DNA of 64,000 bases from Winogradskyella pacifica (GTDB taxonomy: Bacteria; Bacteroidota; Bacteroidia; Flavobacteriales; Flavobacteriaceae): contig NZ_JABFDI010000017.1 of NCBI RefSeq assembly GCF_013403915.1, positions 24,085 to 88,084 of the forward strand, written 5' to 3'. Position 1 is the first letter of the stretch. Each line of letters begins with the position of its first letter. Position numbers and translations under genes: made by a program. Below are positions 33,861 through 42,835 of this stretch, one piece after another. Below the pieces are notes generated by a model, which was not told the origin of the DNA, did not search any database, and saw only the letters and a list, made by a program, of their open reading frames with translations.

Positions 33861-34703
33861 ATGAAGTTCAAATATTTAATCTTATTAGTTGCTGTATTTG
33901 CAATGAGTTGTGGTCCTAAAAAAGGTATTGTAACTAAAAAGAAACGAAGTAGTACGACTAAAACAGTTGTAGTAAAAGACAAAAAAGAGGAGGTTAAAAC
34001 GGTTAAAACGGTTGAAACAAATCCGTCAGCTGTAGAAGAAAATAAAGCTCCAAGTAGTGTTGAGGTTTATATTAGTTTATATGCTGAAATTTCTAAAAAC
34101 AAAATGCGGACTCATAAAATTCCAGCGAGTATTACCTTGGCTCAAGGTATTTTAGAATCTGGTGTTGGAAAAGGACGTTTAGCGGTTAAGGCAAATAATC
34201 ACTTTGGGATTAAATGCCACGGTTGGACAGGTGCTAAGATTTATCATGATGATGATCGTTCACAAGAATGCTTTAGGAAATATGATAAAGCAGAAATGTC
34301 TTACGAAGACCATTCTGAATTCTTAACAGGCCGTAGCCGTTATGCGAGTTTATTTGATCTAAGACCCGATGATTATAAAGGTTGGGCTAAAGGCTTAAGA
34401 GCGGCAGGTTATGCAACAGATCGTAAATATCCTGAAAAACTGATTAGCTTAATTGAACGCTATAATCTTGATAAATATGATGATGAAGTCCTCAATGGAA
34501 CAACTACTAAGTCATCGCGCAGATCAACCACTATAATAGAGGGGCCAAAGAAGGTGACGTCTAAAAAGCACACGGTGGCTAAAGGAGATACGTTGTATTC
34601 TTTATCTAGATTATATAAAACTACGGTTGATGCTATTAAAGTTAAAAATAATTTAAAATCAAATGACCTTACTATTGGTCAAGAACTTATTATTCCAAAT
34701 TAA
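33861..34703 (+). CDS. Glucosaminidase with LysM domain, lipoprotein
   Basis: A 280-residue cell-wall hydrolase. MKFKYLILLVAVFAMSCG is a lipoprotein signal with Cys17. A Lys/Thr-rich linker follows, then the FlgJ-type glucosaminidase domain (about 70-215: ISKNKMRTHKIPASITLAQG, with the likely catalytic Glu in ILESGVGKGRLA). The C-terminal LysM (about 232-280: HTVAKGDTLYSLSRLYKTTV) binds peptidoglycan. Expected in the periplasm attached to a membrane. Its gene is 3 bases from hemL. Confidence 0.93.
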   Translation: MKFKYLILLVAVFAMSCGPKKGIVTKKKRSSTTKTVVVKDKKEEVKTVKTVETNPSAVEENKAPSSVEVYISLYAEISKNKMRTHKIPASITLAQGILESGVGKGRLAVKANNHFGIKCHGWTGAKIYHDDDRSQECFRKYDKAEMSYEDHSEFLTGRSRYASLFDLRPDDYKGWAKGLRAAGYATDRKYPEKLISLIERYNLDKYDDEVLNGTTTKSSRRSTTIIEGPKKVTSKKHTVAKGDTLYSLSRLYKTTVDAIKVKNNLKSNDLTIGQELIIPN

Positions 34704-34706
34704 TTT

Positions 34707-35993
34707 ATGTTATATAAAAGAAGTAGTGCTTTGTTTCAAGACGCACAAAAGGTTATTCCTGGTGGTGTAAATTCACCTGTAAGGGCTTTTAATGCCGTTG
34801 GAGGAACACCAATTTTTGCTAAGTCAGCAAAAGGGGCTTATGTTTATGATGAAGATGGAAATCGTTTTATAGATTATATAAATTCTTGGGGTCCAATGTT
34901 ACTTGGTCATGCATTTCCTCCTGTAGTTGATGCCGTTATTGAAAAAGCAAAACAAGGAACTTCCTTCGGGATGCCAACAGCTATTGAAACTGAGATCGCA
35001 GAATTAGCAGTTTCTATGGTGCCAAATATTGATAAAATTCGTTTTGTTAATTCAGGGACTGAAGCGTGTATGAGTGCTATTCGTTTAGCTAGAGGTTTTA
35101 CTAAAAAAGATAAGATTATAAAATTTGCGGGTTGTTATCATGGGCATAGCGATTCGTTTTTAATTGCAGCAGGAAGTGGTGCTATAACCTTTGGAACACC
35201 AAATAGTCCTGGTGTCACAGAAGGAACTGCAAAAGACACGTTATTGGCAAGGTATAATGATCTTGAAAACGTAAAGGAATTAGTCGAAGCAAATAAAGAT
35301 GCTATAGCAGCAATTATTATTGAGCCTGTTGCTGGTAATATGGGCTGTATTCCTCCGGTTGATGGATTTTTAGAAGGCTTGAGAGCTATTTGCGACTCTC
35401 ATAATATCTTATTGATTTTTGATGAGGTAATGACCGGTTTTAGATTGGCAAATGGTGGAGTACAAGCGCTTAAAAATATTAATGCAGATATCGTTTGTTT
35501 CGGAAAAGTTGTTGGTGGTGGATTACCTGTTGGTGCTTTTGCTGCTCGAAATGAAATTATGAACTATTTAGCTCCAATAGGTCCTGTGTATCAGGCAGGA
35601 ACGTTAAGCGGCAATCCGTTAGCTATGGCGGCAGGTTTGGCAATGCTTAAAACTATTAATGCCGATAAAGGATTAATGAATAGGTTAGAGGAGAAAACAA
35701 AATACCTTCATAATGGTATTGCGGATGCGCTTAATAAGAATAATGTAACACATACTATCAATAGAATAGGGTCTATGATTTCTGTGCATTTTTCAGAAGA
35801 TGCTGTCGTGGATTTCGATTCTGCTGCTAAAGGGAATAATGAAACGTTTAAAAAGTTCTTTCACGGCATGTTAAACAAAGGTATTTATATTGCACCAAGT
35901 GCTTTTGAAACTTGGTTTATAACAGATGCATTAAGCTATGAAGATTTAAACGAGACGATTGCAGCTGTCGAGGAGATTGCAAAAGATTTGTAA
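34707..35993 (+). CDS. hemL: Glutamate-1-semialdehyde 2,1-aminomutase HemL
   Basis: A 428-residue PLP enzyme of the C5 tetrapyrrole route that makes 5-aminolevulinate. The PLP lysine is Lys266 in [33 protein letters not shown] and [10 protein letters not shown] are regular family motifs, and the length is standard (about 427). It is transcribed with the PLP deaminase and glucosaminidase genes upstream; the unit ends at the terminator at 35996. Confidence 0.96.
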   Translation: MLYKRSSALFQDAQKVIPGGVNSPVRAFNAVGGTPIFAKSAKGAYVYDEDGNRFIDYINSWGPMLLGHAFPPVVDAVIEKAKQGTSFGMPTAIETEIAELAVSMVPNIDKIRFVNSGTEACMSAIRLARGFTKKDKIIKFAGCYHGHSDSFLIAAGSGAITFGTPNSPGVTEGTAKDTLLARYNDLENVKELVEANKDAIAAIIIEPVAGNMGCIPPVDGFLEGLRAICDSHNILLIFDEVMTGFRLANGGVQALKNINADIVCFGKVVGGGLPVGAFAARNEIMNYLAPIGPVYQAGTLSGNPLAMAAGLAMLKTINADKGLMNRLEEKTKYLHNGIADALNKNNVTHTINRIGSMISVHFSEDAVVDFDSAAKGNNETFKKFFHGMLNKGIYIAPSAFETWFITDALSYEDLNETIAAVEEIAKDL

Positions 35994-35995
35994 AC

Positions 35996-36029
35996 AAAAA
36001 AAAGTCTCGCACATGGCGAGACTTTTTTT
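35996..36029. terminator. Bidirectional terminator after hemL
   Basis: AAAAGTCTCGC-ACAT-GGCGAGACTTTTTT is a strong stem with A-run on the left and T-run on the right. It serves hemL on the plus strand and the small gene ending at 36046 on the minus strand. Confidence 0.92.
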
Positions 36030-36045
36030 ATATAAAAAATTGAGC

Positions 36046-36405
36046 TTAACTTTTTTGAAAACGTTTAAAGCGCTCAAATTGTACTTTGTTTAAAAGAACT
36101 TTCATCTTGCTATCAAGCGTTTCATTTGTGGCTGTTGTTCTAATGAATACTTCTTTTTCAGTTGAATTTTTTTCATTTTCAATGAAATATAAATCGCTAG
36201 TATGCTCTTTTATTGCTTTGTAGACTTCTGCTGTCTTGTCTTTTTCTAACTGAATAAATTTAATTAAACCTTTAGTTGTCTTAATAGCTTTAGCTTCTAT
36301 AATAGCATTTGCTTCTTTGTCAGTATTGCTGTTTTGTGCAACAGCAGTATGGGTTCCTAAAAATAGTGCAAATACAAATAAACAGAGTGTGATAGTCTTT
36401 TTCAT
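36046..36405 (-). CDS. Small secreted protein of unknown function
   Basis: A 119-residue protein with a signal peptide (MKKTITLCLFVFALFLGTHTAVAQ, cut after AVA). The mature part is charged and helical: AIIEAKAIKTTKGLIKFIQLEKDKTAEVYKAI and KVLLNKVQFERFKRFQKS. It resembles in size and helix pattern the periplasmic LTxxQ/Spy-like proteins, as does the next gene upstream, but no clear motif is present. Confidence 0.75.
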   Translation of the reverse strand: MKKTITLCLFVFALFLGTHTAVAQNSNTDKEANAIIEAKAIKTTKGLIKFIQLEKDKTAEVYKAIKEHTSDLYFIENEKNSTEKEVFIRTTATNETLDSKMKVLLNKVQFERFKRFQKS

Positions 36406-36451
36406 TATTAATTTTTAAATTCGACACTAAAATAACAATTTTATTCAATAA

Positions 36452-36487
36452 AAAGAAAAAGTATCACCGAAGCGATACTTTTTCTTT
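36452..36487 (-). terminator. Terminator after the Spy-like gene
   Basis: AAAGAAAAAGTATC and GATACTTTTTCTTT are perfect 14-base arms with an eight-base loop. It separates the two small secreted-protein genes. Confidence 0.88.
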
Positions 36488-36506
36488 AAAATAAGACGAT
36501 TATATA

Positions 36507-36992
36507 TTAGTTTTCGTCTTGTTGTTTGTTGTGTTTTCCTTCGTGTTTTCCATCACGTTTTTTATGACGATCACCTCTTTTTTTATGATCTCTAGGCTTC
36601 ATTTTTTCGAACTTAGCATACTGTTCTGCATTTAAGATTGTTTTCATTTCGCGCTTCATTTCAATCTGCTGATCTAATCTGGTATTTTGCATCTTAAGGA
36701 ATTCTTCTTGAGAAGGTCTTTCTCTTTTTTCTCCTTCTGCAGCTTTATGTTTTTGCCTTAAACCTTCATTGGCTTTTGCTTCGCTTAATAAAATACTATG
36801 TACTTTTTTCTGCTGCGCATCGGATAAGTCTAGTTTTAAAGTTAATTTTTTTGATTTTAAATCTGCAATATCACTTGGTGTCATTTGCATTCTTAATTCT
36901 GATCTATCTTTGCGGTCCGATCTCTTTTCTTTTTCCTGTGCCATGCCATTTAGTGTAAATAGAGCTACGGCGATTACTAATAAATTTCTCAT
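36507..36992 (-). CDS. Periplasmic Spy/DUF4890-like protein
   Basis: A 161-residue secreted protein with signal peptide MRNLLVIAVALFTLNGMAQ. The helical core has LTLKLDLSDAQQKKVHSILL and QNTRLDQQIEMKREMKTILNAEQYAKFEKM, resembling the paired LTxxQ segments of Spy/CpxP-type proteins (here as LSDAQ and LNAEQ). The C-terminal tail is very basic and His-rich (KKRGDRHKKRDGKHEGKH), which could bind metals. A chaperone or metal-stress role is a guess. Confidence 0.78.
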   Translation of the reverse strand: MRNLLVIAVALFTLNGMAQEKEKRSDRKDRSELRMQMTPSDIADLKSKKLTLKLDLSDAQQKKVHSILLSEAKANEGLRQKHKAAEGEKRERPSQEEFLKMQNTRLDQQIEMKREMKTILNAEQYAKFEKMKPRDHKKRGDRHKKRDGKHEGKHNKQQDEN

Positions 36993-37084
36993 GTCGTTTA
37001 TGTTTTATGTTATACTTATTTAGACCTAGAGTCATTATTTAGGTTTAACGCTGGTTAGGCTTTTAACACGTATTTTAACATTTA

Positions 37085-38581
37085 TTACATTTTTATTAGC
37101 CTCAACGTTAATTGAAATATATTTTCTTTTTCAGCCTTACTTTTTAGCCATGCATAGAAGCTTATTATAAAAATATCTTCTTTGTTTATTGTAGTCCACT
37201 CAAAAGTTAGTTCTAATTTATTCAGGAATTCTGGTGTGCCTATGCTTTCAGGTTTTATGTAATACTGTTCGGCAAACTTTATAAAAGTTAGAATTCGGGG
37301 TTGTCCAATTTGTTTTAAGTAGCTTGAGTAGCGTCGCCTAAAACTTTTTAATCGCGAATAGAATAAATCATCTTCTTGTAATTCTATATATAATAGAAGT
37401 TCGGCAACGTTTTTTTTAATCACCCAATCTATACCTGCTTTTTCTTTATACCATCGGTCGGTATGATAAAATTTGGATGAAATGGATTTGGCTTTTGTAA
37501 AGTCTCCTTTTTGAAAGTAAAACATAAAGCATGTTAGCTGTAAGTCGAGTAAGGTTTCTGTGTCTTCATGTTTTTTATTAGTGAAACTTTCAATTAGTGT
37601 AATAGCGTCATCTTGTTCGTTACTATAGTTGAGGTTTAAAGCTTTGACTAAGGTTTTTTTTAATATGAAGGGTTTGTAATAGGCCCGTTTTTTTAGCTGC
37701 ATGAGCTGTTCCATTTCATCGATGTAGCGTGTAGAAGCTTCAAATTTTTTATTCCTGAAAAGCGTGTTAGCAATGATATAAACGATTTCAATTTGATAAA
37801 AAAGTTGCTTGTCAGTTTCCTTCTTTTGTTTTAGAATGTCATAACTCTTCATTACAAAGCTTTCTATGGAATAATATTTTTTTGTGACTAAAGCCGAAAT
37901 ATTAGCAATCGCTAAAATTTGATACAAGGATTTAAAGGAAAGCGACGTGTTAATTTCGATATTATGTACTTTTAGTAGGTGTTCTAGTTCTAATTCAAAA
38001 TCAATGACGGTGCCTTCATAAGTGACGTCATTTAACATCGATTTTAATTTAGCATACACGATATTGAGTTCATCTTCTAATTGATGCTTTTTCTGGTTTT
38101 CTTTTTGTTTTACAATTAAGTCATCTAATCCTGCTTTAGGGTAATTAGAGGCATATTGGATTTTGGTATGATAGATTTCGTTGAGTATTGGGAACATTAA
38201 ATGCTCATCTGCTAAGCGTTCAGCCTTGTCTAAAACTTTATATGCTATCTCATATTTTTTTTGAAGTAAAAAGGTTCGTGATGCCAAAATGTACTTAATA
38301 ACCTGTATGTCTATGGAGCTCTCATCTTCGAGGTTTTTATTCGCGGTAAAATCTATTAAGGATTGAAATAGGCGTTTTCTTAAGGCATGGTAAGCATTGC
38401 AGTTTTCTACTTTATAAAGTTGAACGCAAATGTTTTTAGAATCGTCATTAGAATATGCGAGTACCTTAAATAATTGAATGTTCTTGGTGTCCTTCCGCTT
38501 GTTCTTTTGTTGAAGGTAATTTACGAATTTCTGTTGCTCTTCAATTGTTAATGTATCAATTATAGATTTTAATGCTATCAT
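37085..38581 (-). CDS. Large helical protein of unknown function
   Basis: A 498-residue soluble protein with no signal peptide. It is mostly alpha-helical, with repeated pairs of helices of about 35 residues, for example ASRTFLLQKKYEIAYKVLDKAERLADE and ANTLFRNKKFEASTRYIDEMEQL, like diverged TPR repeats. No catalytic motif was recognised. It is a single gene between a secreted-protein gene and the divergent yiaA-like gene. Confidence 0.75.
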   Translation of the reverse strand: MIALKSIIDTLTIEEQQKFVNYLQQKNKRKDTKNIQLFKVLAYSNDDSKNICVQLYKVENCNAYHALRKRLFQSLIDFTANKNLEDESSIDIQVIKYILASRTFLLQKKYEIAYKVLDKAERLADEHLMFPILNEIYHTKIQYASNYPKAGLDDLIVKQKENQKKHQLEDELNIVYAKLKSMLNDVTYEGTVIDFELELEHLLKVHNIEINTSLSFKSLYQILAIANISALVTKKYYSIESFVMKSYDILKQKKETDKQLFYQIEIVYIIANTLFRNKKFEASTRYIDEMEQLMQLKKRAYYKPFILKKTLVKALNLNYSNEQDDAITLIESFTNKKHEDTETLLDLQLTCFMFYFQKGDFTKAKSISSKFYHTDRWYKEKAGIDWVIKKNVAELLLYIELQEDDLFYSRLKSFRRRYSSYLKQIGQPRILTFIKFAEQYYIKPESIGTPEFLNKLELTFEWTTINKEDIFIISFYAWLKSKAEKENIFQLTLRLIKM

Positions 38582-38732
38582 TTAAACGTCATAAATATAT
38601 TTAATTTATCCCTAAATATAGGTAATTTTAAATGTAGTCCATAAAATATATCGTCAGTTCTGTTTGAATTGTGGTTTTATGCTTCTTCACTTTTATTCGA
38701 GATTTGCCTCATAATCATTAAAACAAAATAGT

Positions 38733-39224
38733 ATGAATTATCAAACAACAGTGTCTTTAAAAGACGAAGAAAATTTAAAATCAAAAAAGAAAGAAAAGAA
38801 GTTATATAATCATAAGCCAACACCAGCATTTATTGGAGCCTCGTGGTCGGCCTTACTTATTGGTATGGTTGCTTATTGTATTGGACTTTGGAATGCAGAG
38901 ATGATGCTTAACGAAAAAGGCTATTATTTTACAATTCTACTTTTCGGATTATTCTCAGTAATCTCAGTACAAAAAGCCGTTAGAGATAAACTCGAAAACA
39001 TTCAGGTTACCGAAATGTACTACGGTATCAGTTGGTTTACATCTATCGCATCCATAGTTCTATTAAGTATTGGACTTTGGAATGCAGATTTAGAATTAAG
39101 TGAAAAAGGCTTCTATGCTATGTCATTTACTTTGAGTTTGTTTTCGGCTATTGCAGTGCAGAAAAACACCAGAGATGTAGCTTATATAAATAATGAATTG
39201 GAGACAAAAGAAGACGACGATTAG
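38733..39224 (+). CDS. YiaA/YiaB-family inner membrane protein
   Basis: A 163-residue membrane protein with a charged N-terminus (~35 residues) and four transmembrane helices arranged as two tandem copies. The first copy has IGLWNAEMMLNEKGYYFT...SVISVQKAVRD and the second IGLWNADLELSEKGFYAM...SAIAVQKNTRD, showing internal duplication as in YiaA. Function is unknown in the family. A terminator follows. Confidence 0.88.
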   Translation: MNYQTTVSLKDEENLKSKKKEKKLYNHKPTPAFIGASWSALLIGMVAYCIGLWNAEMMLNEKGYYFTILLFGLFSVISVQKAVRDKLENIQVTEMYYGISWFTSIASIVLLSIGLWNADLELSEKGFYAMSFTLSLFSAIAVQKNTRDVAYINNELETKEDDD

Positions 39225-39251
39225 TTTTGATGATCGGTTAATTACTAACCC

Positions 39252-39288
39252 AAAACCTTGCAGCATTCTTTGTGCTGTGAGGTTTTTA
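39252..39288 (+). terminator. Terminator after the yiaA-like gene
   Basis: AAAACCTTGCAGCA pairs with TGCTGTGAGGTTTT and is followed by a short T-run. Confidence 0.75.
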
Positions 39289-39355
39289 AAATGATTTAAT
39301 ATTGAGCATAATCAGTGTATTATTTTAGTTTACCTATTCCAAAAGACTATTGTAA

Positions 39356-39363
39356 TATCTTTG
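39356..39363 (+). promoter_or_regulatory. -7 element before the alpha/beta hydrolase
   Basis: TATCTTTG fits TAnnTTTG, 21 bases before the ATG at 39385. Its position rules out the upstream TTG at 39361 as start. Confidence 0.55.
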
Positions 39364-39384
39364 GTTACTAATACTAAGAAACAA

Positions 39385-40206
39385 ATGGAGCGCACCACTA
39401 AAGTGATATTAAAAAAAAGACTTAAAAAGTTTATAATTGTATTTTTAAGCATATTTGTTATGATAGCATCCGCTCTTTATTTTTTGCAAGAAAAGTTATT
39501 GTTTTTTCCTAATACTTTAAAGCAAAATTATCAATACCAGTTTCAACATAATTTTGAAGAATTATTCTTTAAAACAGATGAGAATACCATTATAAACGCA
39601 CTTCATTTTAAGGTTGAAAACCCAAAAGGAGTTATCCTTTATTTTCATGGAAACGCTGGCGATTTAAGTCGTTGGGGAACGGTTTCAGAATATTTTGTAG
39701 ATATGGAGTATGATGTCTTAATAATGGACTACCGAACCTATGGAAAAAGTACAGGAAAACTAAGTGAAGTAGCTATATATAGTGATGCACAATATTGTTA
39801 TGATTATCTTTTAAAACAGTATTCCGAAGATGAAATCACCTTATATGGAAGATCTTTAGGTACCGGAATAGCTTCGTATTTAGCTTCAAAAAACAATGCA
39901 AAACAACTGATTTTAGAAACGCCCTATTACAGTATTTTAGACGTGGCGAAAGATCGGTTTCCAATTTTGCCTGTAAAACAATTGTTAAAGTATCATTTTC
40001 CAACTTATCAGTTTTTACCAAAGGCAAGGTGTCCGATTACAATTATTCATGGAACAGCGGATAGCGTTGTACCTTATGCATCAGCTAAAAAACTTTTAAA
40101 ATTAAATATTGAAAACCTCGAATTTATTACGGTTGAAGGAGGTGAGCATAATAATTTAATCGAGTTTGAAGACTACCATAAAATGATTCAAACTACTTTA
40201 AACTAA
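39385..40206 (+). CDS. Membrane-anchored alpha/beta hydrolase
   Basis: A 273-residue protein with an N-terminal transmembrane anchor (FIIVFLSIFVMIASALYFL) and an alpha/beta-hydrolase domain. The nucleophile elbow is LYGRSLGTGIASYLA (Ser in GRSLG). YFHGNAGDLSRWG forms the oxyanion region, and HGTADSVVPY and GGEHNN supply the Asp and His. It is close to the ABHD13/BEM46-like group; substrate unknown. Start ATG 39385 is chosen because the promoter -7 element ends at 39363. Confidence 0.88.
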   Translation: MERTTKVILKKRLKKFIIVFLSIFVMIASALYFLQEKLLFFPNTLKQNYQYQFQHNFEELFFKTDENTIINALHFKVENPKGVILYFHGNAGDLSRWGTVSEYFVDMEYDVLIMDYRTYGKSTGKLSEVAIYSDAQYCYDYLLKQYSEDEITLYGRSLGTGIASYLASKNNAKQLILETPYYSILDVAKDRFPILPVKQLLKYHFPTYQFLPKARCPITIIHGTADSVVPYASAKKLLKLNIENLEFITVEGGEHNNLIEFEDYHKMIQTTLN

Positions 40207-40239
40207 AAAAAGGCTTCAAGATAACTTGAAGCCTTTTTT
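40205..40239. terminator. Bidirectional terminator between convergent genes
   Basis: AAAAAAGGCTTCAAG-ATAA-CTTGAAGCCTTTTTT, a near-perfect 15-base stem with A-run and T-run. It serves the hydrolase and the metalloprotease genes. Confidence 0.93.
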
Positions 40240-40259
40240 AGAATGTATTTAATTTTAGA

Positions 40260-42746
40260 TTACTTAGGGTCTAAAATAAGATTAATACGCTCAATAGCAT
40301 CCGCTATATGTATTCTACTCATTGAATCTCCACCACGAGCAGAACGTAATTGGCTACGTAGGGATGTTAACTCAGCTCTTACAACCGCTCTAATATCAGA
40401 TTGGCTAGTATTAACAGGTGTCACCTTAACGTAAGAACTAGATCTTCTGCTAGGACCTTGGTCTTTGGCAGTCATCAAATACTCTAATCTATCAATATGT
40501 GCACGTTGTAAATTACGTCTGTAAGTATCAATTTTTTTACCTGTACGTAATTCACTCCAGATTCCTGAACGTAAATCGCTCATCATATCTGGTAAAGAAT
40601 AGGCTGCACTATCAAAGGTATATGCTTCTATTAAACGTTGCATTTTTCCTAAGCTTAAAATATTATTAACAGTTCTAGATTGTAAAGCACGAACACGTTC
40701 TATAGAACCTGTAAACTCAATACGATCAAAAATGTTTTTATCAATTAACCAATCTGGAGTTTCAAATAGGTTCTCTTGAATAAAGTTCATTGCTTCCTTT
40801 TGGTGCGCTTTTGGTACAGCAGTATATACAGCTCCTTCTTGATCTGCAGCTTTGTAATTTTCGTAAACACCACCAATATTGTTAGAAACGTGACCCATAT
40901 AACGATTAAATTGAGAAATCACATGACCGTACATTTCATCTAAGTCGTCATAGTTTTCACCAGCTTCAGTTGTCCATTCAATTAAGTTTGGTACAATACG
41001 TTTTAGGTTTTTAATTCCATATTCACTTGCTAACATAGCATTATCACCTAAATCTTCAGTTTGAGAACTTGGATCAACTACGTCACCAGCTTGTTGGTGT
41101 CCAAAACGATACATTGGGTCACCAGCGTGCTCCATAATCCATGCGTTAAGGATTGGCTTTTCTTCTTCTGCAGTTTTATCTAAAATTGGTCTATAACCCC
41201 AAGATATAGAATACTTATCATACGTTCCGATATCTGGCATTAAAGCGACTCCTTCATCACCTGGTTGAGCGATATAGTTAAAACGGGCATAATCCATAAT
41301 TGATGGAGCAGTACCAAATTCTTTAGTGAATTCAGCATCACGTAATTTCTCTACAGGATAAGCAACACTAGATCCCATGTTATGAGGTAAACCTAAGGTG
41401 TGACCAACTTCATGAGAAGATACAAAACGAATTAAACGTCCCATAACTTCATCTTTAAATTGTGGACTTTGTGCTTCTGGGTTAATCGCAGCAGTTTGAA
41501 CAAAGAACCATCCGCGTAATAAAGACATTACATTATGATACCAGTTGATATCACTTTCTAATATTTCACCTGTTCTTGGGTCACTTACGTGAGGTCCATT
41601 GGCATTTGGAATAGGAGATGCTAAATAACGCACAACTGAGTAACGTGCATCTTCTGGACTCCATTCTGGGTCTTCTTCAACCGTTGGTGGCTCTTTAGCA
41701 ATGATAGCATCTTTAAAACCTGCTGCTTCAAAAGCAACCTGCCAATCTTCAATACCTTGCTTAATATATTTTTTCCATTGTTCTGGAGTCGCTCTATCGA
41801 CGTAATAAACAATTTGCTTTTTAGGAACTACTAATTCACCACGCTTAAACTTCTCAATGTCTTCATCTCTAACCTCTAATCTCCAACGATCTAAATAGGT
41901 TAAAGTTTCGCTCTTTTGATCTGCTAATCCGTAATCTGTTTGGCCTCTTGCAAACCAGCCTACGCGCTCATCAAAATAACGACGCTTCATAGGTACATCT
42001 GGTAATAAAATCATAGAATTATTCATTTCTATTGAGATACTACCTGTACTAGAGTTAGATGGAGGATTTCCGGCAGCATATGTTTTTACGTGACGTGCTT
42101 CAATATTTCTAGGGTAACTCTTAATAGTCTCAATAAATGATTTATCACTTTCTAAACGCGATATTTTATAAGAAGATCTATTACGTTGAGGTAATCCTAA
42201 AGGTTTTACATCTTTCTCAAACAAAGGTGTCGCATCAATTACTGTGCTTGTAGAGTCTTTGCTAAATGCCTCAATAGGAAATGTGTATAAAACAGGTTCA
42301 AAATTAGAATTTAAAACAGCTTCACTAACAGGAAGAGAATCGGCTGCAACAACGTTGTAAGACACAACTCTAAGAACAACTTTCTTATCTTTTTTCTCCC
42401 ATCTCAATACTTGCTCATTCGTTTTTCCTCCACCAAAACCTAGCCCTGAAGCAGTCTTTGCAATACGAGTTACCATTAACATTTCTCTATTGAAAAGAGA
42501 GTCTGGTATTTCGTAATAAAATTTATCGTCTAAAGAATGGACTGTAAATAATCCTTTATCACTTTTGGCATCTTTAGTGATGACTTTGTCGTAAGGCTTT
42601 GGGTCGTTTTTTCCAGGTTTCTTTGCTGAAGTTTTAGCCATTGCTGTGGCATCTTTGCCTGATTTTCCAGCTTTTTTTGCAGTAGAGCAAGAAAACGCTA
42701 AAAAGGCGGAAACTACAAAGAGTAGTTTAATGGGTACGTTTTTCAA
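40260..42746 (-). CDS. Zinc-dependent metalloprotease, DUF5117/DUF5118 family
   Basis: An 828-residue secreted lipoprotein-like protein: MKNVPIKLLFVVSAFLAFSC gives a lipobox with Cys20. A DUF5118 N-terminal segment (YDKVITKDAKSDKGLFTVH) is followed by DUF5117 and a zincin domain with VSSHEVGHTLGLPHNMGSS (HExxHxxGxxH), typical of metzincin-like enzymes. C-terminal helical part to ILDPK. It is widespread in Bacteroidota; the substrate is unknown. Located at the cell envelope. Confidence 0.92.
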   Translation of the reverse strand: MKNVPIKLLFVVSAFLAFSCSTAKKAGKSGKDATAMAKTSAKKPGKNDPKPYDKVITKDAKSDKGLFTVHSLDDKFYYEIPDSLFNREMLMVTRIAKTASGLGFGGGKTNEQVLRWEKKDKKVVLRVVSYNVVAADSLPVSEAVLNSNFEPVLYTFPIEAFSKDSTSTVIDATPLFEKDVKPLGLPQRNRSSYKISRLESDKSFIETIKSYPRNIEARHVKTYAAGNPPSNSSTGSISIEMNNSMILLPDVPMKRRYFDERVGWFARGQTDYGLADQKSETLTYLDRWRLEVRDEDIEKFKRGELVVPKKQIVYYVDRATPEQWKKYIKQGIEDWQVAFEAAGFKDAIIAKEPPTVEEDPEWSPEDARYSVVRYLASPIPNANGPHVSDPRTGEILESDINWYHNVMSLLRGWFFVQTAAINPEAQSPQFKDEVMGRLIRFVSSHEVGHTLGLPHNMGSSVAYPVEKLRDAEFTKEFGTAPSIMDYARFNYIAQPGDEGVALMPDIGTYDKYSISWGYRPILDKTAEEEKPILNAWIMEHAGDPMYRFGHQQAGDVVDPSSQTEDLGDNAMLASEYGIKNLKRIVPNLIEWTTEAGENYDDLDEMYGHVISQFNRYMGHVSNNIGGVYENYKAADQEGAVYTAVPKAHQKEAMNFIQENLFETPDWLIDKNIFDRIEFTGSIERVRALQSRTVNNILSLGKMQRLIEAYTFDSAAYSLPDMMSDLRSGIWSELRTGKKIDTYRRNLQRAHIDRLEYLMTAKDQGPSRRSSSYVKVTPVNTSQSDIRAVVRAELTSLRSQLRSARGGDSMSRIHIADAIERINLILDPK

Positions 42747-42835
42747 AATAGTTAGTTTTTAAATTTTGTTGAAAATACGTATTCTATTAAGAATATGTTA
42801 ATTTAAAAACTGATTTTAGTATTTCTTTAACGTCG